NCBI RefSeq assembly: GCF_003994485.1
Contig: NZ_RZNJ01000004.1
Span: 248,001 to 312,000 of the forward strand
Direction: 5' to 3'
From: Arsenicitalea aurantiaca
GTDB taxonomy: Bacteria > Pseudomonadota > Alphaproteobacteria > Rhizobiales > Devosiaceae
Length of the DNA: 64,000 nt
Part shown: one piece after another, positions 56,583-64,000 of the stretch
Position numbering within the stretch: the first letter of the stretch is position 1
Layout: every line of letters starts with the position of its first letter
The notes under the pieces: generated by a model
Database searches by the model: none
The model's input: only the letters and a program-made list of their open reading frames with translations
Told to the model about the DNA's origin: nothing
Program-made: the position numbers and the translations under genes

Positions 56583-57226
56583 TGGCGGGCAGTCTCACAT
56601 TGCGGCGGGGCGACCGGCTGGTGCTGGCGAGCCACAATGCGGGCAAGCTCAGTGAATTCCAGGAGCTGTTCGCCCCCTTCGGGCTCGATATCGTCTCGGC
56701 CGGCGAAATGGGCGTGCCCGAGCCCGAGGAGACGGGCACGACCTTTGCCGAGAACGCCCGGCTCAAGGCCCATGCCTCGGCCAAGGGCACCGGGCTTATT
56801 GCGCTTTCGGACGATTCCGGGCTCTGCGTCGATGCGCTGGGCGGCAAGCCGGGCATCCATACCGCGCGCTGGGCCGGTCCCGAGCGTGATTTCGCCTATG
56901 GCATGCGCCGGGTCGAGGATGCGCTGGCCGCCGCCAATGCGACGAGCCCCGGCCAGCGGCGCGGGCAGTTCGTCGCCATGCTCTGCCTTGCCCATCCGGA
57001 CGGGCGGGACGTGCTGTTCGAGGGCATTGCGCCCGGCACCCTCGTCTGGCCTCCGCGCGGCACGCTCGGCTTCGGGTTCGATCCGGTCTTCATGCCGGAA
57101 GGCTTCGACATCACCTATGGCGAGATGAGTTCCGAGCAGAAGCATTCCTGGGCGCCTGGGCGCCCGGGCCTTAGCCACAGGGCGCGTGCCTTCGCCAAGC
57201 TCGTGGAGAGCGTGATTGAGCGCTGA
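56582..57226 (+). CDS. rdgB: Non-canonical purine NTP pyrophosphatase RdgB (HAM1)
   Basis: A 214-aa inosine/xanthosine triphosphate pyrophosphatase that keeps deaminated purines out of DNA. The N-terminal LASHNAGKLSEFQELF binds the nucleotide; FAENARLKAHASAKGTG, ALSDDSGLCVDAL and LGFGFDPVFMPEG are family motifs, and LSHRARAF ends the fold. It is joined to rph by TGATG and overlaps hemW by 11 nt, a conserved trio. Confidence 0.97.
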   Translation: MAGSLTLRRGDRLVLASHNAGKLSEFQELFAPFGLDIVSAGEMGVPEPEETGTTFAENARLKAHASAKGTGLIALSDDSGLCVDALGGKPGIHTARWAGPERDFAYGMRRVEDALAAANATSPGQRRGQFVAMLCLAHPDGRDVLFEGIAPGTLVWPPRGTLGFGFDPVFMPEGFDITYGEMSSEQKHSWAPGRPGLSHRARAFAKLVESVIER

Positions 57227-58376
57227 TCGGGGAAACGACCTTTTCGGGGTCTATGTGCACTGGCCGTTCTGCGCGGCCAAGTGCCCCTATTGCGACTTCA
57301 ATTCCCACGTTCATCGCGGTCCCTTCGACGAAGCGGGCTATGTTGCCGCCTATGCGCGCGAGATCGCCCATTTCGCAAGCCTCACGCCCGGTCGGCACGT
57401 GCAATCGGTCTTTTTCGGCGGCGGTACCCCGTCGCTGATGAATCCGCGCTCGGTCGGCGCGATCCTCAATGAGATTGCCCGGCACTGGACGATCGACGAG
57501 CGGGTGGAGATCACGCTCGAGGCCAATCCCACGAGCGTCGAGGCCGAGCGTTTCCGCGGCTACCGGGCGGCCGGCGTCAACCGGGTGTCGCTCGGTGTGC
57601 AGGCGCTGCGCGACAAGCCGCTCGCCGAGCTTGGTCGCCGCCATACCGTCGACGAGGCGGTGGCGGCAGTGCACCTCGCCCAGTCGATCTTCGAGCGCTC
57701 GAGTTTCGACCTCATCTATGCCCGCCCCCGCCAAACGCTAGAGGACTGGCGCGAGGAGCTCTCCGAAGCCCTCTGGCTCGCCCAGGGCCACATCTCGCTC
57801 TACCAGCTGACCATCGAGATGGGGACGCGGTTCTACGACCTGCACCGGGCCGGCAAACTCGTCATGCCCGACGAGGAGCTGGCGGCCGATTTCTACGAGC
57901 TGACCCAGGAGCTGACGGCGGCGGCCGGTCTTCCCGCCTACGAGATCTCCAACCATGCCCGTCCCGGCCAGGAAAGCCGGCACAACCTCCTCTACTGGCG
58001 CTATGGCGAATATGCAGGCGTCGGACCGGGCGCGCATGGCCGGCTGCTGGTCAACAACCAGCGCCACGCCACCGCGACCGAAAAAATGCCCTTCGACTGG
58101 CAGGCCCGCGTGATGGCGGCCGGGCATGGCCTCGTCACCGACGACATCCTCACCTGGGAAGAACAGGGCGACGAATTCCTCGTCATGGGCCTGCGGCTCA
58201 AGGAAGGGATTTCGCCGGCGCGTTTCACCGCCCTTTCGGGTCGCCGGATCGCCGAACGCCAGATCGCCGACCTCAAGAGCTACGGCTTCGTCGAAACCCT
58301 CCCCAATGGCAATCTGCGGGTGACCGAAAAAGGGTTCCCCGTGCTCGACGCTGTCGTTGCCGACCTTGCCGCCTAG
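57216..58376 (+). CDS. hemW: Radical SAM heme chaperone HemW
   Basis: A 386-aa radical-SAM protein formerly annotated as coproporphyrinogen III oxidase HemN-like. The iron-sulfur motif is C-X3-C-X2-C (Cys19, 23, 26) in WPFCAAKCPYCDF. SVFFGGGTPSLM and VNRVSLGVQALRDK are family motifs; the absence of the second HemN cysteine-rich segment fits HemW, which delivers heme. Translation begins at TTG (57216), 8 nt after GGAG and inside the rdgB end. Confidence 0.94.
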   Translation: MSADRGNDLFGVYVHWPFCAAKCPYCDFNSHVHRGPFDEAGYVAAYAREIAHFASLTPGRHVQSVFFGGGTPSLMNPRSVGAILNEIARHWTIDERVEITLEANPTSVEAERFRGYRAAGVNRVSLGVQALRDKPLAELGRRHTVDEAVAAVHLAQSIFERSSFDLIYARPRQTLEDWREELSEALWLAQGHISLYQLTIEMGTRFYDLHRAGKLVMPDEELAADFYELTQELTAAAGLPAYEISNHARPGQESRHNLLYWRYGEYAGVGPGAHGRLLVNNQRHATATEKMPFDWQARVMAAGHGLVTDDILTWEEQGDEFLVMGLRLKEGISPARFTALSGRRIAERQIADLKSYGFVETLPNGNLRVTEKGFPVLDAVVADLAA

Positions 58377-58414
58377 CCTCGACAAAGCGCGGACCCGACC
58401 CTAAGACTGGCGGC

Positions 58415-59323
58415 ATGACCGAAGGCGGATCCACGAGCGCGGGCGCAAGCGATTACTTCATCGCCGGCACGCGCTTTGGCGCGCCAAAGCTGGCGCCCGG
58501 GCTCTACGTCGTCTCCACCCCGATCGGCAATCTGCGCGACATCACGCTGAGGGCGCTCGAAACCCTCGCTTCGGCCGACCAGATCCTCTGCGAGGATACG
58601 CGGCTCTCGGCGCGCCTTCTCGACCATTATGGCATCCGCACCCGCCGCGCCGCGCTCCACGAGCACAATGAACGCGCCCGCATCGAGGCGATCGCCGGGG
58701 ACATCGCGTCGGGCAAGGCCATCGCGCTGATTTCGGACGCTGGCACGCCGCTCCTCTCCGATCCCGGCTTTCCCTTGGTCCGGGCCCTGCGCGAGGCGGA
58801 TCTGCCGGTCTTTGCTGTGCCGGGACCGTCCGCGCTTCTGGGCGGGCTTGCGATCGCGGGGCTCCCCACCGACAGTTTTTCCTTCATCGGCTTCCTGCCC
58901 CCGCGCCAGCAGGCCCGCGCCCGCGCGCTCGAGGCCCTTGCGGGGCGTACCGAGACGCTGGTTTTTTACGAATCGCCCCGGCGGCTCGATGCGGCGCTCG
59001 GGGCGATGGCCGGAGCCTTCGGCGAAACCCGCGAGGCCGTCGTCGCGCTCGAGCTGACCAAGCGCTTCGAGCGCAGCTTCCGCGGCACCCTCGGTGCGCT
59101 CGCCGAGCGCTTCGGGGCGGAGGAAACGCGGGGCGAGGCGGTCATCATGGTTGCAGGCGCGGCAGAAGCGGCGACGCCCGCGCCCGCCGACTGGCAGGCC
59201 GCGCTTCTTGAGGAGATGGAGAGCCAGCCGCTGCGCGCTGCGGTCGATGCGGTGACGGCGCGCTTCGGGCTCAAGCGCAAGGAGGTCTACGATGCCGCCC
59301 TCGCCCTCAAGACCGCCCGCTGA
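58415..59323 (+). CDS. rsmI: 16S rRNA (cytidine-1402-2'-O)-methyltransferase RsmI
   Basis: A 302-aa SAM-dependent methyltransferase of the tetrapyrrole-methylase fold acting on C1402 of 16S rRNA. GLYVVSTPIGNLRDITLRAL is the family start; ALISDAGTPLLSDPGFPLVR and VPGPSALLGGLAIAGLPTD bind SAM; FYESPRRL follows. The family's C-terminal segment ends KRKEVYDAAL. It overlaps yraN by 32 nt. Confidence 0.96.
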   Translation: MTEGGSTSAGASDYFIAGTRFGAPKLAPGLYVVSTPIGNLRDITLRALETLASADQILCEDTRLSARLLDHYGIRTRRAALHEHNERARIEAIAGDIASGKAIALISDAGTPLLSDPGFPLVRALREADLPVFAVPGPSALLGGLAIAGLPTDSFSFIGFLPPRQQARARALEALAGRTETLVFYESPRRLDAALGAMAGAFGETREAVVALELTKRFERSFRGTLGALAERFGAEETRGEAVIMVAGAAEAATPAPADWQAALLEEMESQPLRAAVDAVTARFGLKRKEVYDAALALKTAR

Positions 59324-59693
59324 GCGGACGCCCGCCGCGCGCCGCCTGCGGGCCGAGGGGTTCGGGCGCAGGGGAGAAACCCTTGCAGCGCTCTATCTCG
59401 GGGCGAAATTCTACCGCATCATCCATCGGCGTTACCGTACGCCGGTGGGGGAGATCGACCTTATCGTGCGCCGCGGACGGGTGACGGTCTTTGTCGAGGT
59501 GAAGTCGCGCATGAGGAGCGATGACGAGGCCGAGGCCCTCGAGGCGGTCGACACGGCGCGTATCGGCCGCGCCGCGCAGTATTTCCTAGCCCGGCATCCG
59601 CAGCTGGCCGAGACCCCTCTCCGGTTCGACGTGATTTTTCTTGCGCCCTTCGCCCTGCCGCGCCATGTCACCAACGCTTTCGACGTCCAATAG
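59292..59693 (+). CDS. yraN: UPF0102 (YraN) family nuclease-like protein
   Basis: A 133-aa small PD-(D/E)XK-fold protein. The signature VGEIDLIVRRGRVTVFVEVKSR shows the conserved Glu-Asp and Glu-X-Lys of a Holliday-junction-resolvase-like site (split here to stay short: GEIDLI then FVEVKSR). Its role is not known. The gene starts inside rsmI (32-nt overlap) and is followed by gshB after 9 nt; the rsmI-yraN-gshB order is typical of Hyphomicrobiales. Confidence 0.93.
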   Translation: MPPSPSRPPAERTPAARRLRAEGFGRRGETLAALYLGAKFYRIIHRRYRTPVGEIDLIVRRGRVTVFVEVKSRMRSDDEAEALEAVDTARIGRAAQYFLARHPQLAETPLRFDVIFLAPFALPRHVTNAFDVQ

Positions 59694-59702
59694 GAAATTT
59701 CG

Positions 59703-60647
59703 ATGACGCTCCGCATTGCCGTGCAGATGGACCCCATCGCCTCGATCAACCCCTTGGGCGATTCGACCTTCGCCCTGATGCTCGAGGCGCAGGCGCGCGG
59801 GCACGAGCTGGGCTACTACCTGCCCCAGTCGCTCGCGCTGCGCGACAACAAGGTCAGCGCCGAAATCGCGCCGGTGACGGTCACCGATGCCCTCAAGGGC
59901 GAGCATTTCGATCTGGGCGAGGCGAGCCGGCAGGATCTCGAGGGCTATGACGTGGTGCTGATGCGCCAGGATCCGCCCTTTGACATGAACTACATCACGC
60001 TCACCCACATCCTCGAGCGCATCCATCCTAGAACCTTCGTGATGAACCCGCCGGCGGCGGTGCGCAATGCGCCCGAGAAGATCCTCGTCACCGAGTTTCC
60101 CGAGCTGATGCCGCCCACCCTCGTCACCCGCGACCGGGCGATGATCCATGCCTTCCGCAAGGAGCACGGCAACATCATTCTGAAGCCCCTCTACGGCAAT
60201 GGGGGGGCCGGTGTGTTCTTCCTCCAGGAGGGCGACCACAATCTTGCTGCGCTCGTCGAGCTCTTCGAGCAGAGCTTCACCGAGCCCTTCATGGTGCAGA
60301 AATACCTCCCCGACGTGAGGAAGGGCGACAAGCGCATCATTCTGGTCGATGGCGAGCCGGTCGCGGGGCTCAACCGCATCCCGGCCGAAGGCGAGGCGCG
60401 CTCCAACATGCATGTGGGCGGCCGCCCCGAGCTTTCCGAGCTTACCGCGCGCGAGCGCGAGATCTGCGCGGCCATCGGGCCGGCGCTCAAGGCGCGCGAC
60501 ATGGTCTTTGTCGGCATCGACGTGATCGGGGGCTATCTCACCGAGATCAACGTCACGTCCCCCACCGGCATCCGCGAGATCAAGCGCTTCGGCGGCCCCG
60601 ATATCGCGGTGCTGATCTGGGATGCGATCGAGCGCCGCCGCGCCTGA
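59703..60647 (+). CDS. gshB: Glutathione synthetase
   Basis: A 314-aa ATP-grasp ligase joining gamma-glutamylcysteine and glycine. The N-terminal [35 protein letters not shown] (ATP-binding loop), [14 protein letters not shown] and [13 protein letters not shown] are family motifs. It uses the same transcription unit as rsmI and yraN, and a bidirectional hairpin follows. Confidence 0.97.
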   Translation: MTLRIAVQMDPIASINPLGDSTFALMLEAQARGHELGYYLPQSLALRDNKVSAEIAPVTVTDALKGEHFDLGEASRQDLEGYDVVLMRQDPPFDMNYITLTHILERIHPRTFVMNPPAAVRNAPEKILVTEFPELMPPTLVTRDRAMIHAFRKEHGNIILKPLYGNGGAGVFFLQEGDHNLAALVELFEQSFTEPFMVQKYLPDVRKGDKRIILVDGEPVAGLNRIPAEGEARSNMHVGGRPELSELTAREREICAAIGPALKARDMVFVGIDVIGGYLTEINVTSPTGIREIKRFGGPDIAVLIWDAIERRRA

Positions 60648-60663
60648 TCCGGCGAAGGACGAG

Positions 60664-60684
60664 AGGCCGGGACAGGCCCGGCCT
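60664..60684. terminator. Bidirectional hairpin between gshB and the lysozyme gene
   Basis: Perfect 8-bp stem AGGCCGGG/CCCGGCCT with a 5-nt loop between converging genes. Confidence 0.65.
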
Positions 60685-60689
60685 TCGGT

Positions 60690-61517
60690 TTACTTGTAGG
60701 TGATGCAGCGCCCCTGCGGGCGGAGCCGGTTGAGCGCGCGCGGGTCGCACCCGGTCAGAAGGAAGGTCTGCCAGTCGCGTGGCGAACCGTAGAAGGCATT
60801 GCGGTCGACCTCCACATCGATGCCGGGCACCGTGCCGGTCTGCGTCCACTGCCAGAAGGTCCAGGGGCGGTTGTTGTAGCGCTCATGGGGCTCGGCGGCA
60901 GTCGAGCGCAGCCAGAAGGCATTGTCGAGGTGCACGCCTTCGAGAATGTCGCGGTGGAAGTTGATGTCGGTGTAGATGATCGGCAGCTTGCCGGTATGGC
61001 GCTCCATCGCCTGCAGCATGATGGCGATCTTGCCCAGCGCCTCGTCGCGCGACAGGGTCGGCTTGCAGCGCGAATGATTGTTCCATTCGAGATCGAGCAC
61101 GGGCGGCAGGGCGTCGGGATCGTTCGGCACCATCTGCGCGAACCATGCCGCCTGCTCATGGGCGGGCCGGCACCAGGTCATGAAGTGATAGGCGCCGCGT
61201 GGGACGCCCGCGTTCCGCGCCGCGTTCCAGTTCTCGTAGAACATCGGGTCGATATAGTCCCCGCCTTCGGTCGCCTTCATGAAGACGAACTGCGTGCCCG
61301 CCCGGCGCGCCGCATGGAAGTCGATCCGCCCCTGATAGCGGGCGACATCGATGCCGTGGATGGGCAGGCTCCAGGCCCGGCGCACCCCGTCATGGGGCGA
61401 GTTGTCCCCCTTCATCGAGTGCGGCGAGCGCGCACAGGCCGCGATCAGCACGACGAGGCCGATCAGGAGCAGCGCCTTGGAAAAAAGAATGAAGGGTCGA
61501 AAAACCGATAGGGCCAT
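60690..61517 (-). CDS. GH25-family lysozyme lipoprotein
   Basis: A 275-aa predicted muramidase of glycoside hydrolase family 25. A lipoprotein-type signal ends in LIAAC (Cys28). The catalytic region has LPIHGIDVARYQGRIDF with the conserved Asp and, after VFMKATEGGDY, the Asp-X-Glu pair in PVLDLEWNN; the C-terminal VDRNAFYGS is typical. Probably lipid-anchored in the envelope and remodels peptidoglycan. It faces gshB and is divergent from comM. Confidence 0.92.
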   Translation of the reverse strand: MALSVFRPFILFSKALLLIGLVVLIAACARSPHSMKGDNSPHDGVRRAWSLPIHGIDVARYQGRIDFHAARRAGTQFVFMKATEGGDYIDPMFYENWNAARNAGVPRGAYHFMTWCRPAHEQAAWFAQMVPNDPDALPPVLDLEWNNHSRCKPTLSRDEALGKIAIMLQAMERHTGKLPIIYTDINFHRDILEGVHLDNAFWLRSTAAEPHERYNNRPWTFWQWTQTGTVPGIDVEVDRNAFYGSPRDWQTFLLTGCDPRALNRLRPQGRCITYK

Positions 61518-61716
61518 GAACGCGGGTACTCGAAGGCAAATGGGCGGATACTGAAAATTTGAATCAACATGGCGCGCTTAATGAAACCTTGCCCCTGCCA
61601 TGAGGCGCTGGTGCCATGGTTAACGTGCCTTCGAAACGCCATCACCCGTTCCGCAAACGTTCTTGTCGCGGGGCATTCGGGCTGCTAGCGTCCCTATCGG
61701 ATGGGGAGTTGGCCTG

Positions 61717-63237
61717 ATGCAGTCGCGTGTTCGTACCGTCGCCTTCCAGGGAATCGAGGCCGTGCCGGTCGACGTGCAGGCGCAGATCGCGCCGGGCCTG
61801 CCGCGCTTCATTCTCGTGGGGCTGCCCGACAAGGCGGTCAAGGAAAGCGGGGAACGCGTCCGTGCGGCGCTGACGGCCTCGGGGCTGTCGCTGCCGCCCA
61901 AGCGGATCACCGTCAACCTGGCGCCGGCCGACCTGCCCAAGGAGGGCAGCCATTACGATCTGCCGATCGCGCTTGCGCTGATGGGGGCGATCGGCGCCAT
62001 TCCCTCCGACGCGCTTTCGGGCCACATGGCGCTCGGGGAGCTTGGGCTCGATGGCCGGCTCGCTCCGGTTTCGGGCGTATTGCCTGCGGCGATCGCCGCG
62101 GGCGGCCTCGATCTGGGGCTCATCTGTCCCGAACCCTCCGGGCCCGAGGCCGCCTGGGCGGGGGAGGCGCTCGACATCATTGCGCCCGAAAGCCTCCTTG
62201 CGCTCGTCAACCATCTTGCCGGCCACCAGCTCTGTACCCGACCCGTCGCCAGGCGGCAGAAGGTGCCCGAGGGGCTGCCCGACCTTGCCGACATGCGCGG
62301 CCAGGAGGTCGCGCGCCGTGCCCTCGAGGTCGCCGCCGCCGGATCGCACAATCTTCTGCTCGTGGGCCCGCCGGGCGCCGGCAAGTCCATGCTCGCACAG
62401 CGCCTCCCCTCCATCCTGCCCCCGCTCGATCCGCGCGAACTGCTCGACGTCTCGATGATCCAGTCGATCGCGGGCGAACTTGCCGGCGGGGCGCTTTCGG
62501 ACCGGCGCCCTTTCCGTGCGCCCCATCATTCGGCTTCGATGGCGGCGCTCGTCGGCGGTGGGCTCCGGGTCCGGCCCGGCGAGGTCTCCCTTGCCCATAA
62601 TGGCGTGCTCTTTCTCGACGAGTTGCCCGAATTCGCGCCCCAGGTGCTCGACAGCCTGCGCCAGCCTCTCGAGGCGGGCGAGACGGTGATCGCGCGGGCC
62701 AATGCACGGGTTTCCTACCCTGCCCGCTTCCAGCTCGTGGCCGCGATGAACCCCTGCAAATGCGGGCTTGCCGGCACGCCCGGCCACACCTGCCGGCGCG
62801 GTGACGCGTGCGCGGCCGACTATCAGTCGCGCGTTTCGGGCCCCTTCCTCGACCGCATCGACATCCGGATCGACGTGCCGGCGGTTTCGGCGGCCGACAT
62901 GCTGGCCCCGATGAGCGCCGAGCCCTCAGCTACGGTCGCCGGGCGCGTTGCCGAAGCCCGTCGTCGCCAGCGCGAGCGTTACCAAAAGGCCGGGGTCGAG
63001 GGCGTCTTCACCAATGCCGCCGCGAGCGCGCGGATGATCGAAGAGATTGCCGCGCCTGACACGGAGAGCCAGACGCTCCTGCTGCAGGCCGCCGAGCGGT
63101 TCCGCCTCTCGGCCCGCGCCTATCATCGGGTGCTGAAGGTTTCGAGGACCCTCGCCGACCTTGCCGGCAGCGAGGCGGTGCGCCGCCCCCATGTCGCCGA
63201 AGCGCTGAGCTATCGGCTGAATATGGCGGCCGCCTGA
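61717..63237 (+). CDS. comM: YifB/ComM family Mg-chelatase-like AAA+ ATPase
   Basis: A 506-aa protein. The N-terminal Lon-like domain (SRVRTVAFQGIEAVPVDVQ, LVGLPDKAVKESGERVR) precedes an AAA+ motor with Walker A GPPGAGKSMLAQRLP and Walker B VLFLDELPEF, then a C-terminal Mg-chelatase-like domain with a cysteine set in NPCKCGLAGTPGHTC. In competent species ComM is a helicase driving branch migration during natural transformation; no other competence gene is in view. The ATG at 61717 follows GGGGAG by 8 nt. Confidence 0.95.
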   Translation: MQSRVRTVAFQGIEAVPVDVQAQIAPGLPRFILVGLPDKAVKESGERVRAALTASGLSLPPKRITVNLAPADLPKEGSHYDLPIALALMGAIGAIPSDALSGHMALGELGLDGRLAPVSGVLPAAIAAGGLDLGLICPEPSGPEAAWAGEALDIIAPESLLALVNHLAGHQLCTRPVARRQKVPEGLPDLADMRGQEVARRALEVAAAGSHNLLLVGPPGAGKSMLAQRLPSILPPLDPRELLDVSMIQSIAGELAGGALSDRRPFRAPHHSASMAALVGGGLRVRPGEVSLAHNGVLFLDELPEFAPQVLDSLRQPLEAGETVIARANARVSYPARFQLVAAMNPCKCGLAGTPGHTCRRGDACAADYQSRVSGPFLDRIDIRIDVPAVSAADMLAPMSAEPSATVAGRVAEARRRQRERYQKAGVEGVFTNAAASARMIEEIAAPDTESQTLLLQAAERFRLSARAYHRVLKVSRTLADLAGSEAVRRPHVAEALSYRLNMAAA

Positions 63238-63317
63238 AAACCGCGGGCCTCCCCCATGCGTTCCTGTCCCTAGCGGGTGGTGCGGGCGCACCGCCCCTCA
63301 ACACGGAGAAAAGCCTG

Positions 63318-63740
63318 ATGAAGACCCTCTACAGCACACGCGCGACCGCCACCGGCGGCCGGACCGGTAATGCCGCGACCGAGGACGGCAAGGTCTCGGT
63401 CACCCTTTCGACGCCCAAGGAGATGGGCGGCGATGGCGGGCCGGGCACCAATCCCGAGCAGCTCTTCGCCACCGGCTATTCGGCATGCTTCCTCGGTGCG
63501 CTGAAGGCGGTGGCCCGCAAGGAGGGCAAGAAGATCCCCGACGACGCGACCGTGACCGCGACCATCGGTTTCGTCGATCGTGAAGACGGGGTGGGCTTTT
63601 CCATCGCCGCCGCGCTCGAGGCAAAGGTGCCGGGGCTCGAGGCGTCCGAAGTCGAGGCCCTGATGGCCAAGGCGCACGACGTCTGCCCCTATTCCCACGC
63701 CATCAGGCAGGCGGTCGACGTGAAGCTCTCGGCGGCCTGA
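63318..63740 (+). CDS. ohr: Organic hydroperoxide resistance protein Ohr
   Basis: A 140-aa OsmC-fold thiol peroxidase that removes organic hydroperoxides. The peroxidatic Cys57 in GYSACFLGAL and the resolving Cys123 in DVCPYSHAIR are both present, as is GPGTNPEQLFA. The MarR-type regulator OhrR that often accompanies it is not seen before the window ends. It is convergent with galM. Confidence 0.96.
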   Translation: MKTLYSTRATATGGRTGNAATEDGKVSVTLSTPKEMGGDGGPGTNPEQLFATGYSACFLGALKAVARKEGKKIPDDATVTATIGFVDREDGVGFSIAAALEAKVPGLEASEVEALMAKAHDVCPYSHAIRQAVDVKLSAA

Positions 63741-63747
63741 CCCTCGT

Positions 63748-63779
63748 CGCCCGGCCGCGCGCTCTGCTGCGGCCGGGCG
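63748..63779. terminator. Bidirectional hairpin between ohr and galM
   Basis: Perfect 11-bp stem CGCCCGGCCGC/GCGGCCGGGCG with a 10-nt loop between converging genes. Confidence 0.65.
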
Positions 63780-63788
63780 CGCGGGCCC

Positions 63789-64000
63789 TTAGCCGATCTC
63801 GATCTCGCACCAGTGCCGGTAGGGCCGGTCGGGCGAATGGAGGATCGAGGGGAAATGCGGATTGTGCACCGCATCGGCAAAGCTCTGGTCCTCGAGGCAG
63901 AACCCCGCATGCTTTCCGTACCGTCGCCCCTCGAGCCCGGGCACGGGAATATCGGTATAGACCGCATTGTAGAGCTGCACGCCCGGGCGGTCGGTGAAGA
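63789..64000 (-). CDS. galM: Aldose 1-epimerase, C-terminal part (5' end outside window)
   Basis: The frame runs off the right edge; the visible 70 residues are the C-terminus of a mutarotase, which interconverts alpha and beta anomers of hexoses. GVQLYNAVYTD, YGKHAGFCLEDQSFADA and NPHFPSILHSPDRPYRHWCE follow the family's end, including the Glu of CLEDQ, likely the catalytic base. Family call is confident; sugar specificity unknown. Confidence 0.88.
   Translation of the reverse strand, partial: FTDRPGVQLYNAVYTDIPVPGLEGRRYGKHAGFCLEDQSFADAVHNPHFPSILHSPDRPYRHWCEIEIG

Overview
The window looks like chromosomal DNA of a high-GC alphaproteobacterium, most likely a member of the Hyphomicrobiales (a Devosiaceae-type genome is possible, but the sequence alone does not settle this). 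The evidence is gene order and control motifs. A hemE-hemJ-rho-mnmE-mnmG-rsmG-parA-parB block lies to the left of a probable replication origin, and maf-aroE-coaE-dnaQ-secB lies to the right. CtrA-type boxes (TTAA-N7-TTAA), GANTC methylation sites and sigma-54 promoters are present. About 70 genes are packed tightly, with many 1-4 nt overlaps. I found no tRNA, rRNA, insertion sequence or CRISPR array.

Layout. 0-6 kb: the end of a NYN/LOTUS RNA-binding protein, a UbiH-type hydroxylase, and two tandem glnK-amtB ammonium modules, each behind its own sigma-54 promoter. 6-11.8 kb: ftsK, a LolA-like carrier, exonuclease III, a stand-alone cyclic-nucleotide-binding domain protein and an OmpR-type regulator. 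11.8-16.8 kb: yggS and the leuS-lptE-holA operon. 16.8-25.4 kb: the leftward chromosome-segregation, ribosome/tRNA-modification and heme block, studded with six parS sites. 25.35-25.75 kb: the probable oriC, with a DnaA box and four CtrA-type boxes. 25.75-29.7 kb: maf-aroE-coaE-dnaQ, secB and fxsA. 29.9-38.1 kb: a Tim44-like protein, Smr, an XRE regulator, hslVU, and the histidine genes hisB-H-A-F-E running into coaA. 38.1-41.9 kb: a PfkB kinase, nth, DUF2214 and DUF2244 proteins and a two-domain Ada-like repair protein. 42.0-43.5 kb: a low-GC insertion carrying a Shedu-type anti-phage nuclease. 43.5-55.7 kb: gpmA, dapB, pyrF, a flavin reductase, the chaperone genes dnaJ and dnaK, alkB, a pabB-pabC fusion, two paralogous small secreted proteins around pncA, then grpE and hrcA. 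55.8-64 kb: rph-rdgB-hemW, rsmI-yraN-gshB, a GH25 lysozyme lipoprotein, comM, ohr and a partial galM.

How the parts work together. The central 10 kb is a complete chromosome start-up and segregation unit: oriC under DnaA, CtrA and methylation-type signals, ParA/ParB, and a local parS cluster 2-9 kb away. FtsK, which resolves the terminus, lies in the same window behind a near-consensus CtrA box. A second theme is proteostasis (dnaK, dnaJ, grpE, hrcA, hslVU, secB). A third is nitrogen assimilation (glnK-amtB twice).

The clearest horizontally acquired item is the lone Shedu gene. The least explained items are the two cysteine-paired secreted paralogs flanking pncA and the long inverted repeat between the two ammonium modules. 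I did not find a convincing multi-gene system of a wholly unknown type.
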